Source: Streptomyces tibetensis (GTDB lineage: Bacteria > Actinomycetota > Actinomycetes > Streptomycetales > Streptomycetaceae). From it: 64,000 nt of DNA. The notes beneath the pieces are model-generated. The model was not told the DNA's origin and did not search any database. It was given only the letters and a program-made list of their open reading frames with translations. Where the stretch lies: the NCBI RefSeq assembly GCF_007655005.1, contig NZ_SZVW01000001.1, positions 434,001 through 498,000 on the forward strand, in the 5' to 3' direction. Below, in pieces: positions 18,888 through 30,038 of this stretch. Position 1 is the first letter of the stretch, and every line of letters starts with the position of its first letter. A program made the translations under genes and the position numbers.

Positions 18888-19844
18888 TCAGGACAGCCAC
18901 TTCTTCCATGTGGACTTGTGGCTGTCCACCCACTTCTTCGCCGCGTCCTGAGGCGTCATCTTCTTGTCGGCGATCATCAGGGAGACCTCGTTCTGGTCCT
19001 CGGTCGTCCACTTGAACTTCTTCAGGAAGGCCGCCGCCTTGCCGCCCTTCTTCGCGAAGTCCGCGTTGAGGTACTTCTGCAGCGGGGTGTGCGGATAGGC
19101 GCAGGCGACCTTCTCCGGGTCGGCGTCGCAGCCCTCCTTGTACGGCGGCAGCTTCACCTCGGTCATCGGGACCTTCTTGAAGAGCCACTGCGGGGAGTAC
19201 CAGTAGGTGAGGAAGGGCTTCTTCTCCTTGGCGAACTGCCTCATCTGCGTGATCTGCGCCGCCTCGGACCCGGCGAACACCACCTGGTAGTCCAGCTTCA
19301 GGTTCTTCACCAGCGCCTTGTCGTTGGTGACGTAGGACGGCGAACCGTCCATCAGCTGGCCCTTGTTGCCGCTCTCCGGGGTGCGGAAGAGGTCGGCGTA
19401 CTTGTTGAGGTTCTTCCAGTTCGTGATGTCCGGGTGCTTCTTGGCGAGGTACGTCGGGACGAACCAGCCGATGTGGCCGGTGACGCCGAGTTCGCCGCCG
19501 GGCGCGATCGTCTTCTTGTCCTTGACGTACCGCTGTTCCTGCTCGGGGTGGCCCCAGTCCTCCAGGAGCGCGTCGACGCGGCCCTGGCTGAGGGCGTCCC
19601 AGGCGGGCACCTCGTCGACCTGGACGGTGTCGACGCGGTAGCCGAGCTCGTGCTCCAGGAGGTACTGGGCGACGGCCACGTTGGACTGGGCGCCCACCCA
19701 GGACTGTACGGACAGGGTCACGGTCTTGGAGCCCTGCGCGCCCGCGAAGGGCGAGGCCTGCTTGGTCATGTCGGCCGCGCCGCAGCCGGTGAGCAGTGCC
19801 AGGGAGCTCGCCGCGGCGATCACGGCAGTCTTGCGGACTCGCAT
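18888..19844 (-). CDS. Glycine betaine ABC transporter substrate-binding lipoprotein
   Basis: A 318-residue OpuAC/ProX-like binding protein. The signal peptide ends in the lipobox LLTGC (Cys about residue 21), so it is lipid-anchored outside. SVQSWVGAQSNVAVAQYLLE near residue 45 and WDALSQGRVDALLEDWGHPE are typical of betaine-binding domains. It is the last gene of the betaine operon, one base after the permease stop. A GGGAG ribosome binding site supports ATG 19844. It converges with the ICL-family gene with a 6-bp gap and no visible terminator. Confidence 0.93.
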   Translation of the reverse strand: MRVRKTAVIAAASSLALLTGCGAADMTKQASPFAGAQGSKTVTLSVQSWVGAQSNVAVAQYLLEHELGYRVDTVQVDEVPAWDALSQGRVDALLEDWGHPEQEQRYVKDKKTIAPGGELGVTGHIGWFVPTYLAKKHPDITNWKNLNKYADLFRTPESGNKGQLMDGSPSYVTNDKALVKNLKLDYQVVFAGSEAAQITQMRQFAKEKKPFLTYWYSPQWLFKKVPMTEVKLPPYKEGCDADPEKVACAYPHTPLQKYLNADFAKKGGKAAAFLKKFKWTTEDQNEVSLMIADKKMTPQDAAKKWVDSHKSTWKKWLS

Positions 19845-19845
19845 G

Positions 19846-21795
19846 TCACGCTCCCTTCTTCGCACGGCGTTCGGTGGGCTGCGTCACCCGGTCGAGCATC
19901 AGGCCGAGGCAGACGATCGCGCCGCCGGCCACCAGACCGGTCGCCAGGTCGCCCTGGGCGAGGCCGAAGACGACGTCGTAGCCGAGGGCGCCGCCGCCGA
20001 CCAGGCCGCCGATGACGACGACGGCGAGGACCAGGACGAGACCCTGGTTGACGGCGAGCAGCAGCGCCGGGCGGGCCAGCGGGAGCTGGACCTGCCGCAG
20101 CTGCTGCCAGCTGGTCGCGCCCAGCGAGCCGGCCGCCTCCAGCGCGGCCGGGTCGACCTGGCGCAGGCCCTGGGTGGTGATCCGGACGACGGCCGGCAGG
20201 GCGTAGACGATCGCCGCGGCGACGGCCGGGGCGCGGCCGACGCCGAACAGGGCGACGACCGGGATCAGGTACACGAACTGCGGCATCGTCTGGAACACGT
20301 CGAGGACCGGGCGCAGCGCCCGCTCCAGACGGTCGCTGCGGGCCGCGGCGATACCGACGGCGAAGCCGACGACCAGGGTGACGGCGACGGCCGCCAGCAC
20401 CTGGGAGAGGGTGTCGAGAGACGGCTTCCAGACGCCGAGGACGCCGATCGCGGCCATGGCGAGGACGGCGGTGAGCGCGGTGCGCCAGGTGCCGATGACC
20501 CAGGCCAGGGCGGCGACGATCAGCAGGAGGCCCCACCAGGGCAGCGCCTGCAGGCCGTCGCGCATGGGGTCGAGGACCCAGGTGGTGAAGTGGCCCGCCC
20601 AGTCGGCGGTGCCGCCGATGACGGGGACGCCCGAGTACAGGTGCGCGGTCATCCAGTCGACGGCGCGGTTGACGGGCTCGGCGATGTTGACGATCCAGGC
20701 GTCGGGCCAGTCGAGGCGGCCCGCGAGCCGCCCGGCGACCGCCACGACGACGACACCGGCGAGGGCGTAGAGCCAGCCGCGGCCGCTGTGGGGCTCGGGT
20801 TCGGCGCCGAGCTTCTCCCCCGCCGCGCCGGTGACGCGGTCCAGGACGACGGCCAGCAGCACGATCGGGATGCCGGCGGCGAGCGCGGCGCCGACGTCGA
20901 CCGAGGCCAGGGCCTGGTAGACGCGGTCACCGAGACCGCCCGCGCCGATGACGGCCGCGATGACGGCCATGGACAGCGCCATCATGATCGTCTGGTTGAG
21001 GCCGAGGAGGAGTTCCTTGCGGGCCAGCGGGATCCGTGCGGTCAGCAGGCGCTGGCGCGCGGTGGAGCCGAGCGACTCGACGGCTTCCAGCACCCCCTGG
21101 TCGGCGCCGCGCAGACCGAGCGAGGTCAGGCGGGCCATGGGCGGGGCGGCGTAGATGACGGTGGCCAGGACGGCCGCAGGGACGCCGATGCCGAAGACCA
21201 GGACGACCGGCAGCAGGTAGGCGAAGGCGGGCAGCACCTGCATGGTGTCCAGGACCGGGCGCAGGACGCGGTCCATCCGGTCGGACAGCCCGGCGGCGAG
21301 ACCGAGCACCGCGCCGACGGCGACCGACGCGATGACCGCGACGACCATCAGGGCGAGGGTCTGCATGGTCGGCACCCACATGCCGAGCAGCCCGCAGGCG
21401 AGGAACGCGACGGCCGTGCCGAGCGCCAGCTTCACGCCCGCCACGCGCCAGGCGACCAGCGCGCCGATGGCCGTGACGCCCGCCCAGCCGACGGCCAGGA
21501 GGGTGAGGTAGACGGCCCGTACGGCGATGACGACGATGTTGCTGACGTGGCCGAAGAAGTAGAGGAACAGCGGGTGGCTGTCGCGGTTGTCGATGATCCA
21601 GTCGCTGGCCTTGGCGAGCGGCTGGGAGAAGTCGAGGGTCAGGGCGCTCGGCCAGCTGCCGCTCGCCCAGCGGGCGTTGGCCAGGGGCACGAGGATGGCG
21701 GCGGCCACGGCGAGCAGCAGCAGCTTGTGGACGGCCCGGTGCTTGAGGAAGGCGGGCAGGCCGACGCGCGGCGGGGATGCGGTGATGGTCGCCAT
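19846..21795 (-). CDS. Glycine betaine ABC transporter permease with two fused permease domains
   Basis: A 649-residue protein with two complete BPD_transp_1 domains in tandem. EAA-type loops are visible in each half: EAVESLGSTARQRLLTARIP, then EAAGSLGATSWQQLRQVQLP in the second. About a dozen membrane helices are spread over the length. Most OpuA/ProU systems use one permease as a homodimer; here the dimer is covalently fused, so one chain should complete the transporter. It overlaps the ATPase stop by one base (TGATG) and is followed by the binding protein. Confidence 0.9.
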   Translation of the reverse strand: MATITASPPRVGLPAFLKHRAVHKLLLLAVAAAILVPLANARWASGSWPSALTLDFSQPLAKASDWIIDNRDSHPLFLYFFGHVSNIVVIAVRAVYLTLLAVGWAGVTAIGALVAWRVAGVKLALGTAVAFLACGLLGMWVPTMQTLALMVVAVIASVAVGAVLGLAAGLSDRMDRVLRPVLDTMQVLPAFAYLLPVVLVFGIGVPAAVLATVIYAAPPMARLTSLGLRGADQGVLEAVESLGSTARQRLLTARIPLARKELLLGLNQTIMMALSMAVIAAVIGAGGLGDRVYQALASVDVGAALAAGIPIVLLAVVLDRVTGAAGEKLGAEPEPHSGRGWLYALAGVVVVAVAGRLAGRLDWPDAWIVNIAEPVNRAVDWMTAHLYSGVPVIGGTADWAGHFTTWVLDPMRDGLQALPWWGLLLIVAALAWVIGTWRTALTAVLAMAAIGVLGVWKPSLDTLSQVLAAVAVTLVVGFAVGIAAARSDRLERALRPVLDVFQTMPQFVYLIPVVALFGVGRAPAVAAAIVYALPAVVRITTQGLRQVDPAALEAAGSLGATSWQQLRQVQLPLARPALLLAVNQGLVLVLAVVVIGGLVGGGALGYDVVFGLAQGDLATGLVAGGAIVCLGLMLDRVTQPTERRAKKGA

Positions 21796-22901
21796 CACAC
21801 CGCCTCCTTGGGCTGCCGCGTCCCGGGCGGAGCGAGCTGCTCCGTCCCGGCGACGACACCGAGCAGCGTGTCGGAGTCGACCACGCCCACGCACCGGCCC
21901 TTGTCCACGACCCGGGCCGGAGCGCCGGCGCGGGCGACCGCCTCGATCGCCTCGGACACCGTCGCGTCGGGGCGCACGGCCGGTCCGCTGCCGTCCTGGT
22001 CCGCCGAGGGGCGGCGCATGGCCGTGCGGACGGTCAGGACCTGCTCGCGCGGGACGTCCCGGACGAACTCGCGGACGTAGTCGTCGGCGGGCGCGCCCAC
22101 GATCTCCTCGGGCGTGCCGAGCTGGACGACCCGGCCGTCGCGCATCAGGGCGATGCGGTCGCCCAGCTTCAGGGCCTCCTGGAGGTCGTGCGTGATGAAG
22201 ACCATCGTGCGGCCCTCCTCGTGGTGCAGCCGGATGACCTCCTCCTGCATGTCCCGCCGGATCAGCGGGTCGAGCGCGCTGAACGGCTCGTCGAAGAGCA
22301 GGACCTCGGGGTCGGCGGCGAGCGCGCGGGCGAGGCCGACACGCTGCTGCTGACCGCCGGAGAGCTGGCCGGGGCGGCGGTGCTCCATGCCTTCCAGACC
22401 GACCTTGGCGACGACCTCGGCGGCCCGCTCGCGGCGCTCGGCCTTGCCCATGCCCTGGATCTCCAGGCCGTAGGCGACGTTGTCGAGGACCGAGCGGTGC
22501 GGCAGCAGGCCGAAGTGCTGGAAGACCATCGCGGCGCGGTGGCGGCGCAGTTCGCGCAGCCGGGAGCGGTCCATGGCGCGGACGTCCTCGCCGTCGATGG
22601 CGATGGTGCCCGCGGTCGGCTCGATCAGCCGGGTCAGACAGCGCACCAGCGTGGACTTGCCGGAGCCGGACAGGCCCATGACGACGAAGACCTCGCCCTT
22701 GCGCACGTCGAAGCTGACGTCCCGGACGGCGGCCGTGCAGCCGGTGCGGGAGCGCAGCTCGGCGGGGTCGAGGGCGGTGAGCTCGGGGTCGGCGGGAACG
22801 CGGTCGGCCTTGGGGCCGAACACCTTCCACAGGTTCTCGACGGAGAAGACGGGGGCGGTGTCCATGGTCTGCTCCGTGGGGGGTTCGAGGGTCGCGGTCA
22901 C
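21795..22901 (-). CDS. Glycine betaine/proline ABC transporter ATP-binding protein
   Basis: A 368-residue ATPase of the ProV/OpuAA group. Walker A is GLSGSGKST (about 76-84), the signature is LSGGQQQR and Walker B is LLFDEPF. A C-terminal CBS-like region (about 270-355, with [15 protein letters not shown]) is present, the part that senses ionic strength in OpuA. So the transporter is probably gated by osmotic strain. It overlaps the betA stop by 4 bp and the permease start by 1 bp. Confidence 0.93.
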   Translation of the reverse strand: MTATLEPPTEQTMDTAPVFSVENLWKVFGPKADRVPADPELTALDPAELRSRTGCTAAVRDVSFDVRKGEVFVVMGLSGSGKSTLVRCLTRLIEPTAGTIAIDGEDVRAMDRSRLRELRRHRAAMVFQHFGLLPHRSVLDNVAYGLEIQGMGKAERRERAAEVVAKVGLEGMEHRRPGQLSGGQQQRVGLARALAADPEVLLFDEPFSALDPLIRRDMQEEVIRLHHEEGRTMVFITHDLQEALKLGDRIALMRDGRVVQLGTPEEIVGAPADDYVREFVRDVPREQVLTVRTAMRRPSADQDGSGPAVRPDATVSEAIEAVARAGAPARVVDKGRCVGVVDSDTLLGVVAGTEQLAPPGTRQPKEAV

Positions 22902-24430
22902 TTGGAACCACCACCGATCAGCTCGGCGGCCTTCTCACCGACCATGAGGACTCCGATCATCGGGTTGACGGTGGTCATCGTGGGGAACACGGAGGCGTCG
23001 GCGATGCGGATGCCCTCCAGGCCGCGGATGCGCAGCTCCGGGTCGACGACGGCCGACCGGTCGTCGGCGGCGCCCATCTTGCAGGTGCCGGCGGGGTGGT
23101 AGACGGTGTGCGCGACCTTGCGGGCGTACTCGCCGAGCTCCTCGTCGCCGGTGACGTCCGGGCCGGGGGCGACCTCGCGCTTGAGCCAGTGGGCCAGGGG
23201 CTCGGTCCTGGCGATCTCGCGGGCGATCTTGATGCCGTCGACGAGGGTCTTGCCGTCGTAGTCGTCCTCGTCGGTGAAGTAGCGGAAGTCCAGCGCGGGC
23301 TTGACCTCGGGGTCGGCGCTGGTCAGGTAGAGCCGGCCGCGGCTCTTGGGCTTGGGGATGTTCGGGGTCATGGAGACGCCGAACTCCGGCCGCTGGTAGC
23401 CCAGTCGCTCCGGGTTGTCCGTGAAGGGGATCTGGTAGAAGTGGAACATCAGGTCGGGGTGCGCCAGTTCGGGGTCGCGGCGCACGAACAGGCCCGCGTC
23501 GGAGTCCATCGCGGAGTTCTCCGGGATGGGGCCGTTGGTCTCCCAGACGATGACCGACTCGGGGTGGTCGAGCAGGTTCTCGCCGACACCCGGCAGGTCG
23601 TGCGTGACGGGGATGCCCAGCTTCTCCAGATCGGCCTTGGGGCCGATGCCGGAGTGCATCAGCAGCCGGGGCGAGTCCACGGCACCGGCGCACAGCAGGA
23701 CCTCGCCCCGGGCCTTGACGAGGATCTCCTCGCCGTCCTTGGTGCGCACGTGCACGCCCTCGGCACGGTTGCCGTCCAGCTGGAGCTTGTACGCCCAGGT
23801 CTCCAGCATGATCGTCAGGTTGGGCCGCTCGTCCATCACCGGGTGGAGGTAGGCCACCGACGCGGAGGACCGCTTGTTGTTCTCGGGGTGGTAGGCGAGA
23901 TCGAAGAAGCCGACGCCCTCGGTGAACGGCTTCTTGTTGAAGCCCTCGACGCGCGGCACACCCAGGGCCTCCTGGGCCGCGTCGACGAAGTCGCGGGCGA
24001 TGGCGTTCCGGTCCTTCTCGTCGACCGGGACGATGTTGTTGAGCAGCCGGGCGAAGTACGCCTCCATCTGCACCGCGCCCCAGCCCTTGGCCCCGGCGGC
24101 CTCCCACTCGTCCCAGTCGGCCGGCAGCGGCTTGAAGGCGATCAGGGTGTTGTGCGAGGAGCAGCCACCCAGGACGCGGGCCCGGCTGTGCCGGATATGC
24201 GAGTTTCCGCGTGGCTGTTCGGTGGTCGGGTAGTCGTAGTCGAGCTCGCCGCCGAGCAGGCCCATCCAGCGGCGCAGGGTCAGCACGTCATCGCGTCCGA
24301 CGTCGCTGGGGCCGCCCTCGATGACGGCGACGGTGACGTCCGGGTTCTCGGTCAGGCGGGAGGCGATCACAGAACCAGCGGTTCCGCCGCCTATCACGAC
24401 ATAGTCGTACTCATGACTGGTGTGGGACAT
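22898..24430 (-). CDS. betA: GMC oxidoreductase, probable choline dehydrogenase
   Basis: A 510-residue FAD enzyme of the glucose-methanol-choline family. [17 protein letters not shown] at residues 12-28 binds FAD, and the GMC signatures [10 protein letters not shown] (about residue 85) and [16 protein letters not shown] (about residue 245) are present. The C-terminal catalytic region has [11 protein letters not shown] and [10 protein letters not shown]. Beside a betaine aldehyde dehydrogenase-like gene and a betaine transporter, oxidation of choline to betaine aldehyde is the best call. Another alcohol oxidase is possible. Confidence 0.88.
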   Translation of the reverse strand: MSHTSHEYDYVVIGGGTAGSVIASRLTENPDVTVAVIEGGPSDVGRDDVLTLRRWMGLLGGELDYDYPTTEQPRGNSHIRHSRARVLGGCSSHNTLIAFKPLPADWDEWEAAGAKGWGAVQMEAYFARLLNNIVPVDEKDRNAIARDFVDAAQEALGVPRVEGFNKKPFTEGVGFFDLAYHPENNKRSSASVAYLHPVMDERPNLTIMLETWAYKLQLDGNRAEGVHVRTKDGEEILVKARGEVLLCAGAVDSPRLLMHSGIGPKADLEKLGIPVTHDLPGVGENLLDHPESVIVWETNGPIPENSAMDSDAGLFVRRDPELAHPDLMFHFYQIPFTDNPERLGYQRPEFGVSMTPNIPKPKSRGRLYLTSADPEVKPALDFRYFTDEDDYDGKTLVDGIKIAREIARTEPLAHWLKREVAPGPDVTGDEELGEYARKVAHTVYHPAGTCKMGAADDRSAVVDPELRIRGLEGIRIADASVFPTMTTVNPMIGVLMVGEKAAELIGGGSK

Positions 24431-24544
24431 GGCGTACTTGCTCCAGTGGGGATGAAGTGAACGAGCTCGGGGGACGGGGACGTTCAGCCCGGGGTGTGGG
24501 GGTCAGCCCGGGATGAGGGGTCGGCGGCCCGGCGGGGGCGGGAG

Positions 24545-26065
24545 TCAGCCCGCGAACCAGCGCACCGGCTTGGGAGCGAGGTTCTGGTAGACGTGCTTGG
24601 TCTCTCGGTACTCGGCGAGTCCGGCCGGCCCCAGCTCGCGGCCCACTCCGCTCTTGCCGAAGCCACCCCACTCCGCCTGCGGCAGGTAGGGGTGGAAGTC
24701 GTTGATCCAGATGGTGCCGTGGCGCAGCCGGCCGGCCACGCGGCGGGCGCGGCCCGCGTCGGCCGTCCAGACGCCGCCCGCGAGTCCGTACTCGGTGTCG
24801 TTGGCGAGGGCGACGGCCTCGTCCTCGGTACGGAAGGTCTCGACGGTGAGGACCGGCCCGAAGACCTCCTCCCGGATGACGCGCATCTCGCGGTGGCAGT
24901 GGTCCAGGACGGTCGGCTCGTAGAAGTAGCCGTTCTCGGGGCGCTGCGGGGACGGCTCGGGACGCTTGCCCCCGGAGCGCAGCACCGCGCCCTCCTTGAG
25001 GGCGGACTCGACGTACATCTCGACCTTGGCGCGCTGCTGCTCGGAGACGAGCGGGCCGCACTCGACGCCGTCCTCGGTGCCGCGGCCGAGGCGGATCCTC
25101 TCGGCGCGCCGGGCGAGTTCGGTGACGAAGCGGTCGCGGACGGACTCCTCGATGATGAGGCGGGCGCCGGCCGAGCAGACCTGGCCGCTGTGGATGAAGG
25201 CGGCGTTGAGGGCCTGGTCGACGGCGGTGTCGAAGCCCTCCTCGGTGGCGCAGGCGTCGGCGAAGACGACGTTGGGGTTCTTGCCGCCGAGTTCGAGGGC
25301 GACCTTCTTGACGGTCGGTGCGGCGGCCTGGGCGACCTTGGTGCCGCTGACCAGGCCGCCGGTGAAGGAGACCAGGTCGACGTCGGGGTGCTCGGACAGG
25401 CGCGCGCCCACCGAGTGGCCGGGACCGGTGACGATGTTCGCGACGCCCTCGGGGAGCCCGGCCTCGACGAGCAGCTCGATGACCGCGATCGTCGTCATCG
25501 GCGTGATCTCGCTCGGCTTGATGACGAAGGTGTTGCCGGCGGCGAGGGCGGGAGCGATCTTCCAGCTGGCCTGGAGCAGGGGGTAGTTCCAGGGCGTGAT
25601 CATCGCGCAGACGCCGATCGGCTCGTGCACGACGACGCTGTGGATGTCGGGCGAGCCGGCGTCCACGACCCGGCCGGGCGCCTCGCCGGCGACCAGGTCG
25701 GCGAAATAGCGGAAGGCGTCGGCGACACAGTCGATGTCGACGCGGCCCTCCTCGACGGTCTTGCCCGCGTCCTGGGCCTCCAGCCGGCCCAGCTTCTCGC
25801 GGTCCCGCACGAGGAGATCGGCGACGCGCCTCAGCAGCGCGGCCCGCTCGGTGACAGGCGTGTGCGGCCAGGGGCCCTCGTCGAAGGCGCGCCGGGCGGC
25901 GGCGATCGCCAGATCGGTGTCCTTCTCGTCGCCCTCCGCGACCACGGCGAAGGGCAGGGCGTCCGCGGGGTCGAGGATCTCGCGGGTGGCCCCGGAGGTG
26001 GCCGCCCGCCACTCTCCTCCCGCATGGATGGTTTCACGCGCCTGAAGTTCGGTACTTTCCGCCAT
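24545..26065 (-). CDS. betB: Aldehyde dehydrogenase, probable betaine-aldehyde dehydrogenase
   Basis: A 506-residue NAD(P)-dependent aldehyde dehydrogenase. The general-base Glu is in LELGGKNPNVV (about residue 255) and the nucleophilic Cys in GQVCSAGARL (about residue 290). PWNYPLLQASWKIAPALAAGN is the usual cofactor-binding stretch. It is the first gene of the osmoprotection operon. The 114-bp gap to betA holds no gene. Context says it oxidises betaine aldehyde to glycine betaine, giving the cell both synthesis and uptake of this solute in one transcription unit. Confidence 0.88.
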   Translation of the reverse strand: MAESTELQARETIHAGGEWRAATSGATREILDPADALPFAVVAEGDEKDTDLAIAAARRAFDEGPWPHTPVTERAALLRRVADLLVRDREKLGRLEAQDAGKTVEEGRVDIDCVADAFRYFADLVAGEAPGRVVDAGSPDIHSVVVHEPIGVCAMITPWNYPLLQASWKIAPALAAGNTFVIKPSEITPMTTIAVIELLVEAGLPEGVANIVTGPGHSVGARLSEHPDVDLVSFTGGLVSGTKVAQAAAPTVKKVALELGGKNPNVVFADACATEEGFDTAVDQALNAAFIHSGQVCSAGARLIIEESVRDRFVTELARRAERIRLGRGTEDGVECGPLVSEQQRAKVEMYVESALKEGAVLRSGGKRPEPSPQRPENGYFYEPTVLDHCHREMRVIREEVFGPVLTVETFRTEDEAVALANDTEYGLAGGVWTADAGRARRVAGRLRHGTIWINDFHPYLPQAEWGGFGKSGVGRELGPAGLAEYRETKHVYQNLAPKPVRWFAG

Positions 26066-26102
26066 GATCGCTCTTCGCCTTCCGTTCCTGATCAGCGCCC
26101 CT

Positions 26103-26120
26103 GTGTCACATTCGTGTCAC
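26103..26120 (-). promoter_or_regulatory. GTGTCAC direct repeat upstream of betB
   Basis: GTGTCAC occurs at 26103-26109 and 26114-26120, one helical turn (11 bp) apart, 38 bp upstream of the betB start. Another GTGTCAC lies near 26190 and a GCGTCAC near 26240. The spacing looks like an operator for a dimeric regulator of the betaine operon. No factor can be named. Confidence 0.4.
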
Positions 26121-26286
26121 TAAGAGACCGAGTTCGCCTGCCCTCCTCCCGCAATTGCATGCGCGCCCATGGCCGAAAGTGCGCTGTGTCACGGGAGATG
26201 GGGGCAAATCGCCGCAAACCATCCATGCATCAGGTACGTGGCGTCACACCGTGCGAGGTCGGAAGACGTCCGGGTGCGGAAAGGCC

Positions 26287-26324
26287 GCAGGCCCCGCACC
26301 GGAAGCAACCGGTACGGGGCCTGC
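26287..26324 (-). terminator. Terminator downstream of mdh
   Basis: A 16-bp stem with one mismatch, GCAGGCCCCGCACCGG / CCGGTACGGGGCCTGC, around a 6-base loop. It lies 24 bp after the mdh stop on the minus strand and upstream of the betB promoter, so it isolates the two operons. Confidence 0.85.
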
Positions 26325-26347
26325 GTACGAACGCGGAGAGGCTCCGG

Positions 26348-27427
<1,080 letters not shown>

Positions 27428-27526
27428 TCAGGCTATCGCGCATCCGGGATCCCGGACGTCCGGGTCGGTGTGGCCCGGCCCACAACACCGCCCCGGTGCG
27501 TACGCATGTGCGCCCCCCATGCAAGA

Positions 27527-27567
27527 GGCGGCCGCCCGTCCGGGAGAGGAGGACGAAGGCGGCCGCC
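27527..27567 (-). terminator. Candidate terminator after the HTH/DUF2690 gene
   Basis: GGCGGCCGCC occurs at 27527-27536 and 27558-27567, able to pair across a 21-base loop. It lies 180 bp past the stop of the minus-strand HTH gene and has no T run. A weak candidate. Confidence 0.4.
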
Positions 27568-27746
27568 TGGGGGATACCGACCGTGCCGGACTCCCGTGGG
27601 GGTACGGTTCACGTGCCCCGGATTCCGGCGGGCATTCCCCCCTTTCGGAATTTCTCCGCCGCCCAGGTCGGCAGACGCGGCCTGCACCCCCTCACCGGGC
27701 TTTCTCCCCGCCCGCCCGGGTCAGCGGATGCCGCCGTGTCGCCCCC

Positions 27747-29072
27747 TCAGTCGGTGCAGCCCTTCTGTCCGGTTCCCAGCGTCGCGCAGGCCTTGGCGTC
27801 GGCGGCGCTCTTCACGGCCACCATCGGGGTGTAGGCGATGCTGTCCCCGGTCGCGGTGATGCTGCCGGTCTGCTTCGCCTTGCCCGAGCCGATCTGGACC
27901 TCGTCGCCCTGGGTGGCCTGCGTGATACGCCCCCAGGCCGCCTGGCAGGTCTTGCTGTAGCGGACCTCGACCGTGGTCGTGCCGACGGTCGCCGTCTGCG
28001 CGGTGGTCACCAGGTCACCACTGCACCCCATGGCCTCCGCGTCCTTGCCGGTGCAGTCGGCACCGCTGCACTTCACGCCGGGCGGCAGCTTCTGGTCCCT
28101 GCTGACGGTCGGCGAGGGCGACGGGGCGCCGCCCTCGGCCTCGTCGCCCCCACCGCCGCCGGTGAGGTAGAACGCGCCGGCGATCACCACGAGCACGCCC
28201 ACGACACCCGCGACGAAGGTCACCGTCCGCTTCTTGCCCGCGGCGGCGGAGGCGGAAGCCGTGCGGCGCGTCCCCCCTGCGCCACCGGCCCCGCCCGCCC
28301 GGTTCGGGACGGCGTCCTGCGGTTCGCCGTACGAGCCCGCCCCCGCACCGGGGGTCCGGCCGGGGCCGCCGGGCGACCCGGCGGAGGTTCCGGGGCCCGA
28401 GCCGGGCCGGGATCCCGTGCCCGCGCCGGAACCGGCGGAGCGCCCGCCCGTCGGCGACGGGCCCTGGTACCCGGCCAGTCCCCACGAGTTGACCTCGGGC
28501 TCGGCGGTTCGGCCGCTCTCCCGCAGATCCGAGCCGGTGGAGTCCTGGACCTCCGGAGCCGTCGGCTGGGGCGGCACGGTCGGGGCCACACCGGCCGGTC
28601 CCGCGATGCCCGGCGTGACCGTGGTGCCGCCGCTCCTGCGGGCGGGCCCGCCGCTGCCCGTGGAGGCCGCTCTGCCCTCACCCGCCGAGGCCGCCTTGCC
28701 ACCGGCCGAGGGATCGCTGAAGTCCTGCCCGCCGAACTCCCCGAGCGCCGCACGCGCCTGGGAGATCCGGATGGCCTCCATCGTCATGTCGTGCCGCATC
28801 TCCGAGCGGCTCCAGGCGCGCTCGGCGAGCTCCCACATCGTGGTCAGGTGCACCGGGTTGGTGCCCGTGACCTCGGCCAGGGCCACGATCGCGCCCTTGG
28901 GGGCGAGCAGCCGGCCGTTCAGGTATCGCTCCCACGACGTCTTGCTGTAGCCCGTGCGGTCCGCGACCGACGCGATGCTCAGACCACCGCGGTCCACGAG
29001 CCTGCGCAGCTGGCTGGTGAACTCCCTGATCTGTGGATCGAGCTCATCCGGCAAGGCCTTCCAACGAGGCAT
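27747..29072 (-). CDS. XRE-type HTH membrane protein with DUF2690 domain
   Basis: A 441-residue protein with three parts. Residues 10-75 form an XRE-like helix-turn-helix (LSIASVADRTGYSKTSWERYLNG). A long Gly/Pro/Ser-rich stretch follows to about residue 285, then one membrane helix (TVTFVAGVVGVLVVIAGAFYL, about 290-310). The rest is an extracellular DUF2690 domain with paired cysteines (CSGADCTGKDAEAMGC). Such proteins are common in streptomycetes. The layout suggests a DNA-binding or protein-binding HTH inside and a disulfide-stabilised sensor outside. No target is evident. The start MPRWKALP at 29072 is the usual N-terminus of this group. Confidence 0.85.
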   Translation of the reverse strand: MPRWKALPDELDPQIREFTSQLRRLVDRGGLSIASVADRTGYSKTSWERYLNGRLLAPKGAIVALAEVTGTNPVHLTTMWELAERAWSRSEMRHDMTMEAIRISQARAALGEFGGQDFSDPSAGGKAASAGEGRAASTGSGGPARRSGGTTVTPGIAGPAGVAPTVPPQPTAPEVQDSTGSDLRESGRTAEPEVNSWGLAGYQGPSPTGGRSAGSGAGTGSRPGSGPGTSAGSPGGPGRTPGAGAGSYGEPQDAVPNRAGGAGGAGGTRRTASASAAAGKKRTVTFVAGVVGVLVVIAGAFYLTGGGGGDEAEGGAPSPSPTVSRDQKLPPGVKCSGADCTGKDAEAMGCSGDLVTTAQTATVGTTTVEVRYSKTCQAAWGRITQATQGDEVQIGSGKAKQTGSITATGDSIAYTPMVAVKSAADAKACATLGTGQKGCTD

Positions 29073-29393
29073 TGCTCCCCCTCTTCCCCCCGAAACGTGC
29101 TGATATTTCTCGCGCTGCTCGCCCCGCGCGCGGCGGCCTCGGCCGAGTCCCCGTTCTGGATACCCACAGGGATGCGCCCAGCCAGGATCTCAGTTCCCTG
29201 ACGAGGGGCGCACAGGAGCATGGTGACCGCGCGCGATACACCCTGGACCGTCCTGATTGTCCATGCCGACCCCGCTGTCGCACCACTTTGTGTGGTATTG
29301 GAAGCCAGACGTACCGGAACTGTCACTTCCGTGCCACAGCGCACTGACAGCCGTTGAACAGGCCGTTCGCGGTGCAGGAAGGTGGGGCGTGGC
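29073..29393. other. Intergenic region upstream of the HTH/DUF2690 gene
   Basis: 321 bases without a supported gene. It should hold the HTH gene promoter on the minus strand. A TGTCAGTG at about 29340 lacks a following TAnnnT. I see no other signal. Confidence 0.5.
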
Positions 29394-29431
29394 GGCGGCC
29401 CGTCCTTCCTCGGGGGAGAGGACGGACCGCC
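29394..29431 (-). terminator. Terminator of the folD-DUF3017 operon
   Basis: GGCGGCCCGTCCT (29394-29406) pairs with AGGACGGACCGCC (29419-29431) with one mismatch. It starts 8 bp after the DUF3017 stop on the minus strand. Confidence 0.8.
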
Positions 29432-29438
29432 GTCCTCG

Positions 29439-30038
29439 TCATTCGCTGGTGACCGTGAAGTGCAGGGTGTCCTTCAGGAACGGGATCTGCAGCCACGGAT
29501 TCGGCTGTGCCATCAGCGCCAGCATGACGATCACCATGCCCAGCAGGCCGTAGGTGACGATGTCCGTGAAGCGGGAGCGGACGGCGAGCATGCCGACGTC
29601 CGGCAGCAGCCAGCGCAGCGCGCCACCACCCAGCAGGGCGGCGCCGATCAGCAGCGTCCCGAGCCGGAACAGGCCGAACGCGGTCACCAGCAGCCCGACC
29701 CCGGCCAGCCCCAGCACGGCGAGCACGGGCCACTGCCGCGCCGGCGCGGGAGCGTCCCCGGGCGCTGCCCGGCCGCCGCCCTCGGGGCGCGCGGTGTCCT
29801 TGGTGAACAGCGGGAAGCGCCGGGTGACCCGTCGCGGCCGCCCTTCGGCGTCGGGCGCGCTGACGGGGTCCCGGACGGTGAGCTCCTCCGCCGACTCGTG
29901 TCCGTGTGGGGCCTCTTGACGGTCCGGGGCCGTGCGTCCGCCCGGGGTCTCGTGCCCGCTCGACGGCTCGTGCCCGCTCGAGGTCTCGTGCCCGCCCCGG
30001 ACCTCGTGCCCGCTCGGGGCCCGGTGCTCAGCCGGCAC
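29439..30038 (-). CDS. DUF3017 membrane protein
   Basis: A 199-residue protein. The first 70 residues are hydrophilic and carry a repeated S-G-H-E pattern ([16 protein letters not shown]). Residues 105-190 hold three membrane helices ([21 protein letters not shown] and following), ending in [19 protein letters not shown] sequence. The downstream-of-folD position is typical of DUF3017 proteins. The function is unknown. I place the start at GTG 30038, which has GGAG five bases upstream and overlaps the folD stop by 11 bp; ATG 30080 would overlap far more. Confidence 0.8.
   Translation of the reverse strand: MPAEHRAPSGHEVRGGHETSSGHEPSSGHETPGGRTAPDRQEAPHGHESAEELTVRDPVSAPDAEGRPRRVTRRFPLFTKDTARPEGGGRAAPGDAPAPARQWPVLAVLGLAGVGLLVTAFGLFRLGTLLIGAALLGGGALRWLLPDVGMLAVRSRFTDIVTYGLLGMVIVMLALMAQPNPWLQIPFLKDTLHFTVTSE

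Noticed and set aside
29320..29350. TGTCAGTG on the minus strand before the HTH/DUF2690 gene
   Set aside because: The -10 position reads CACGGA and the gene start is over 200 bp away.
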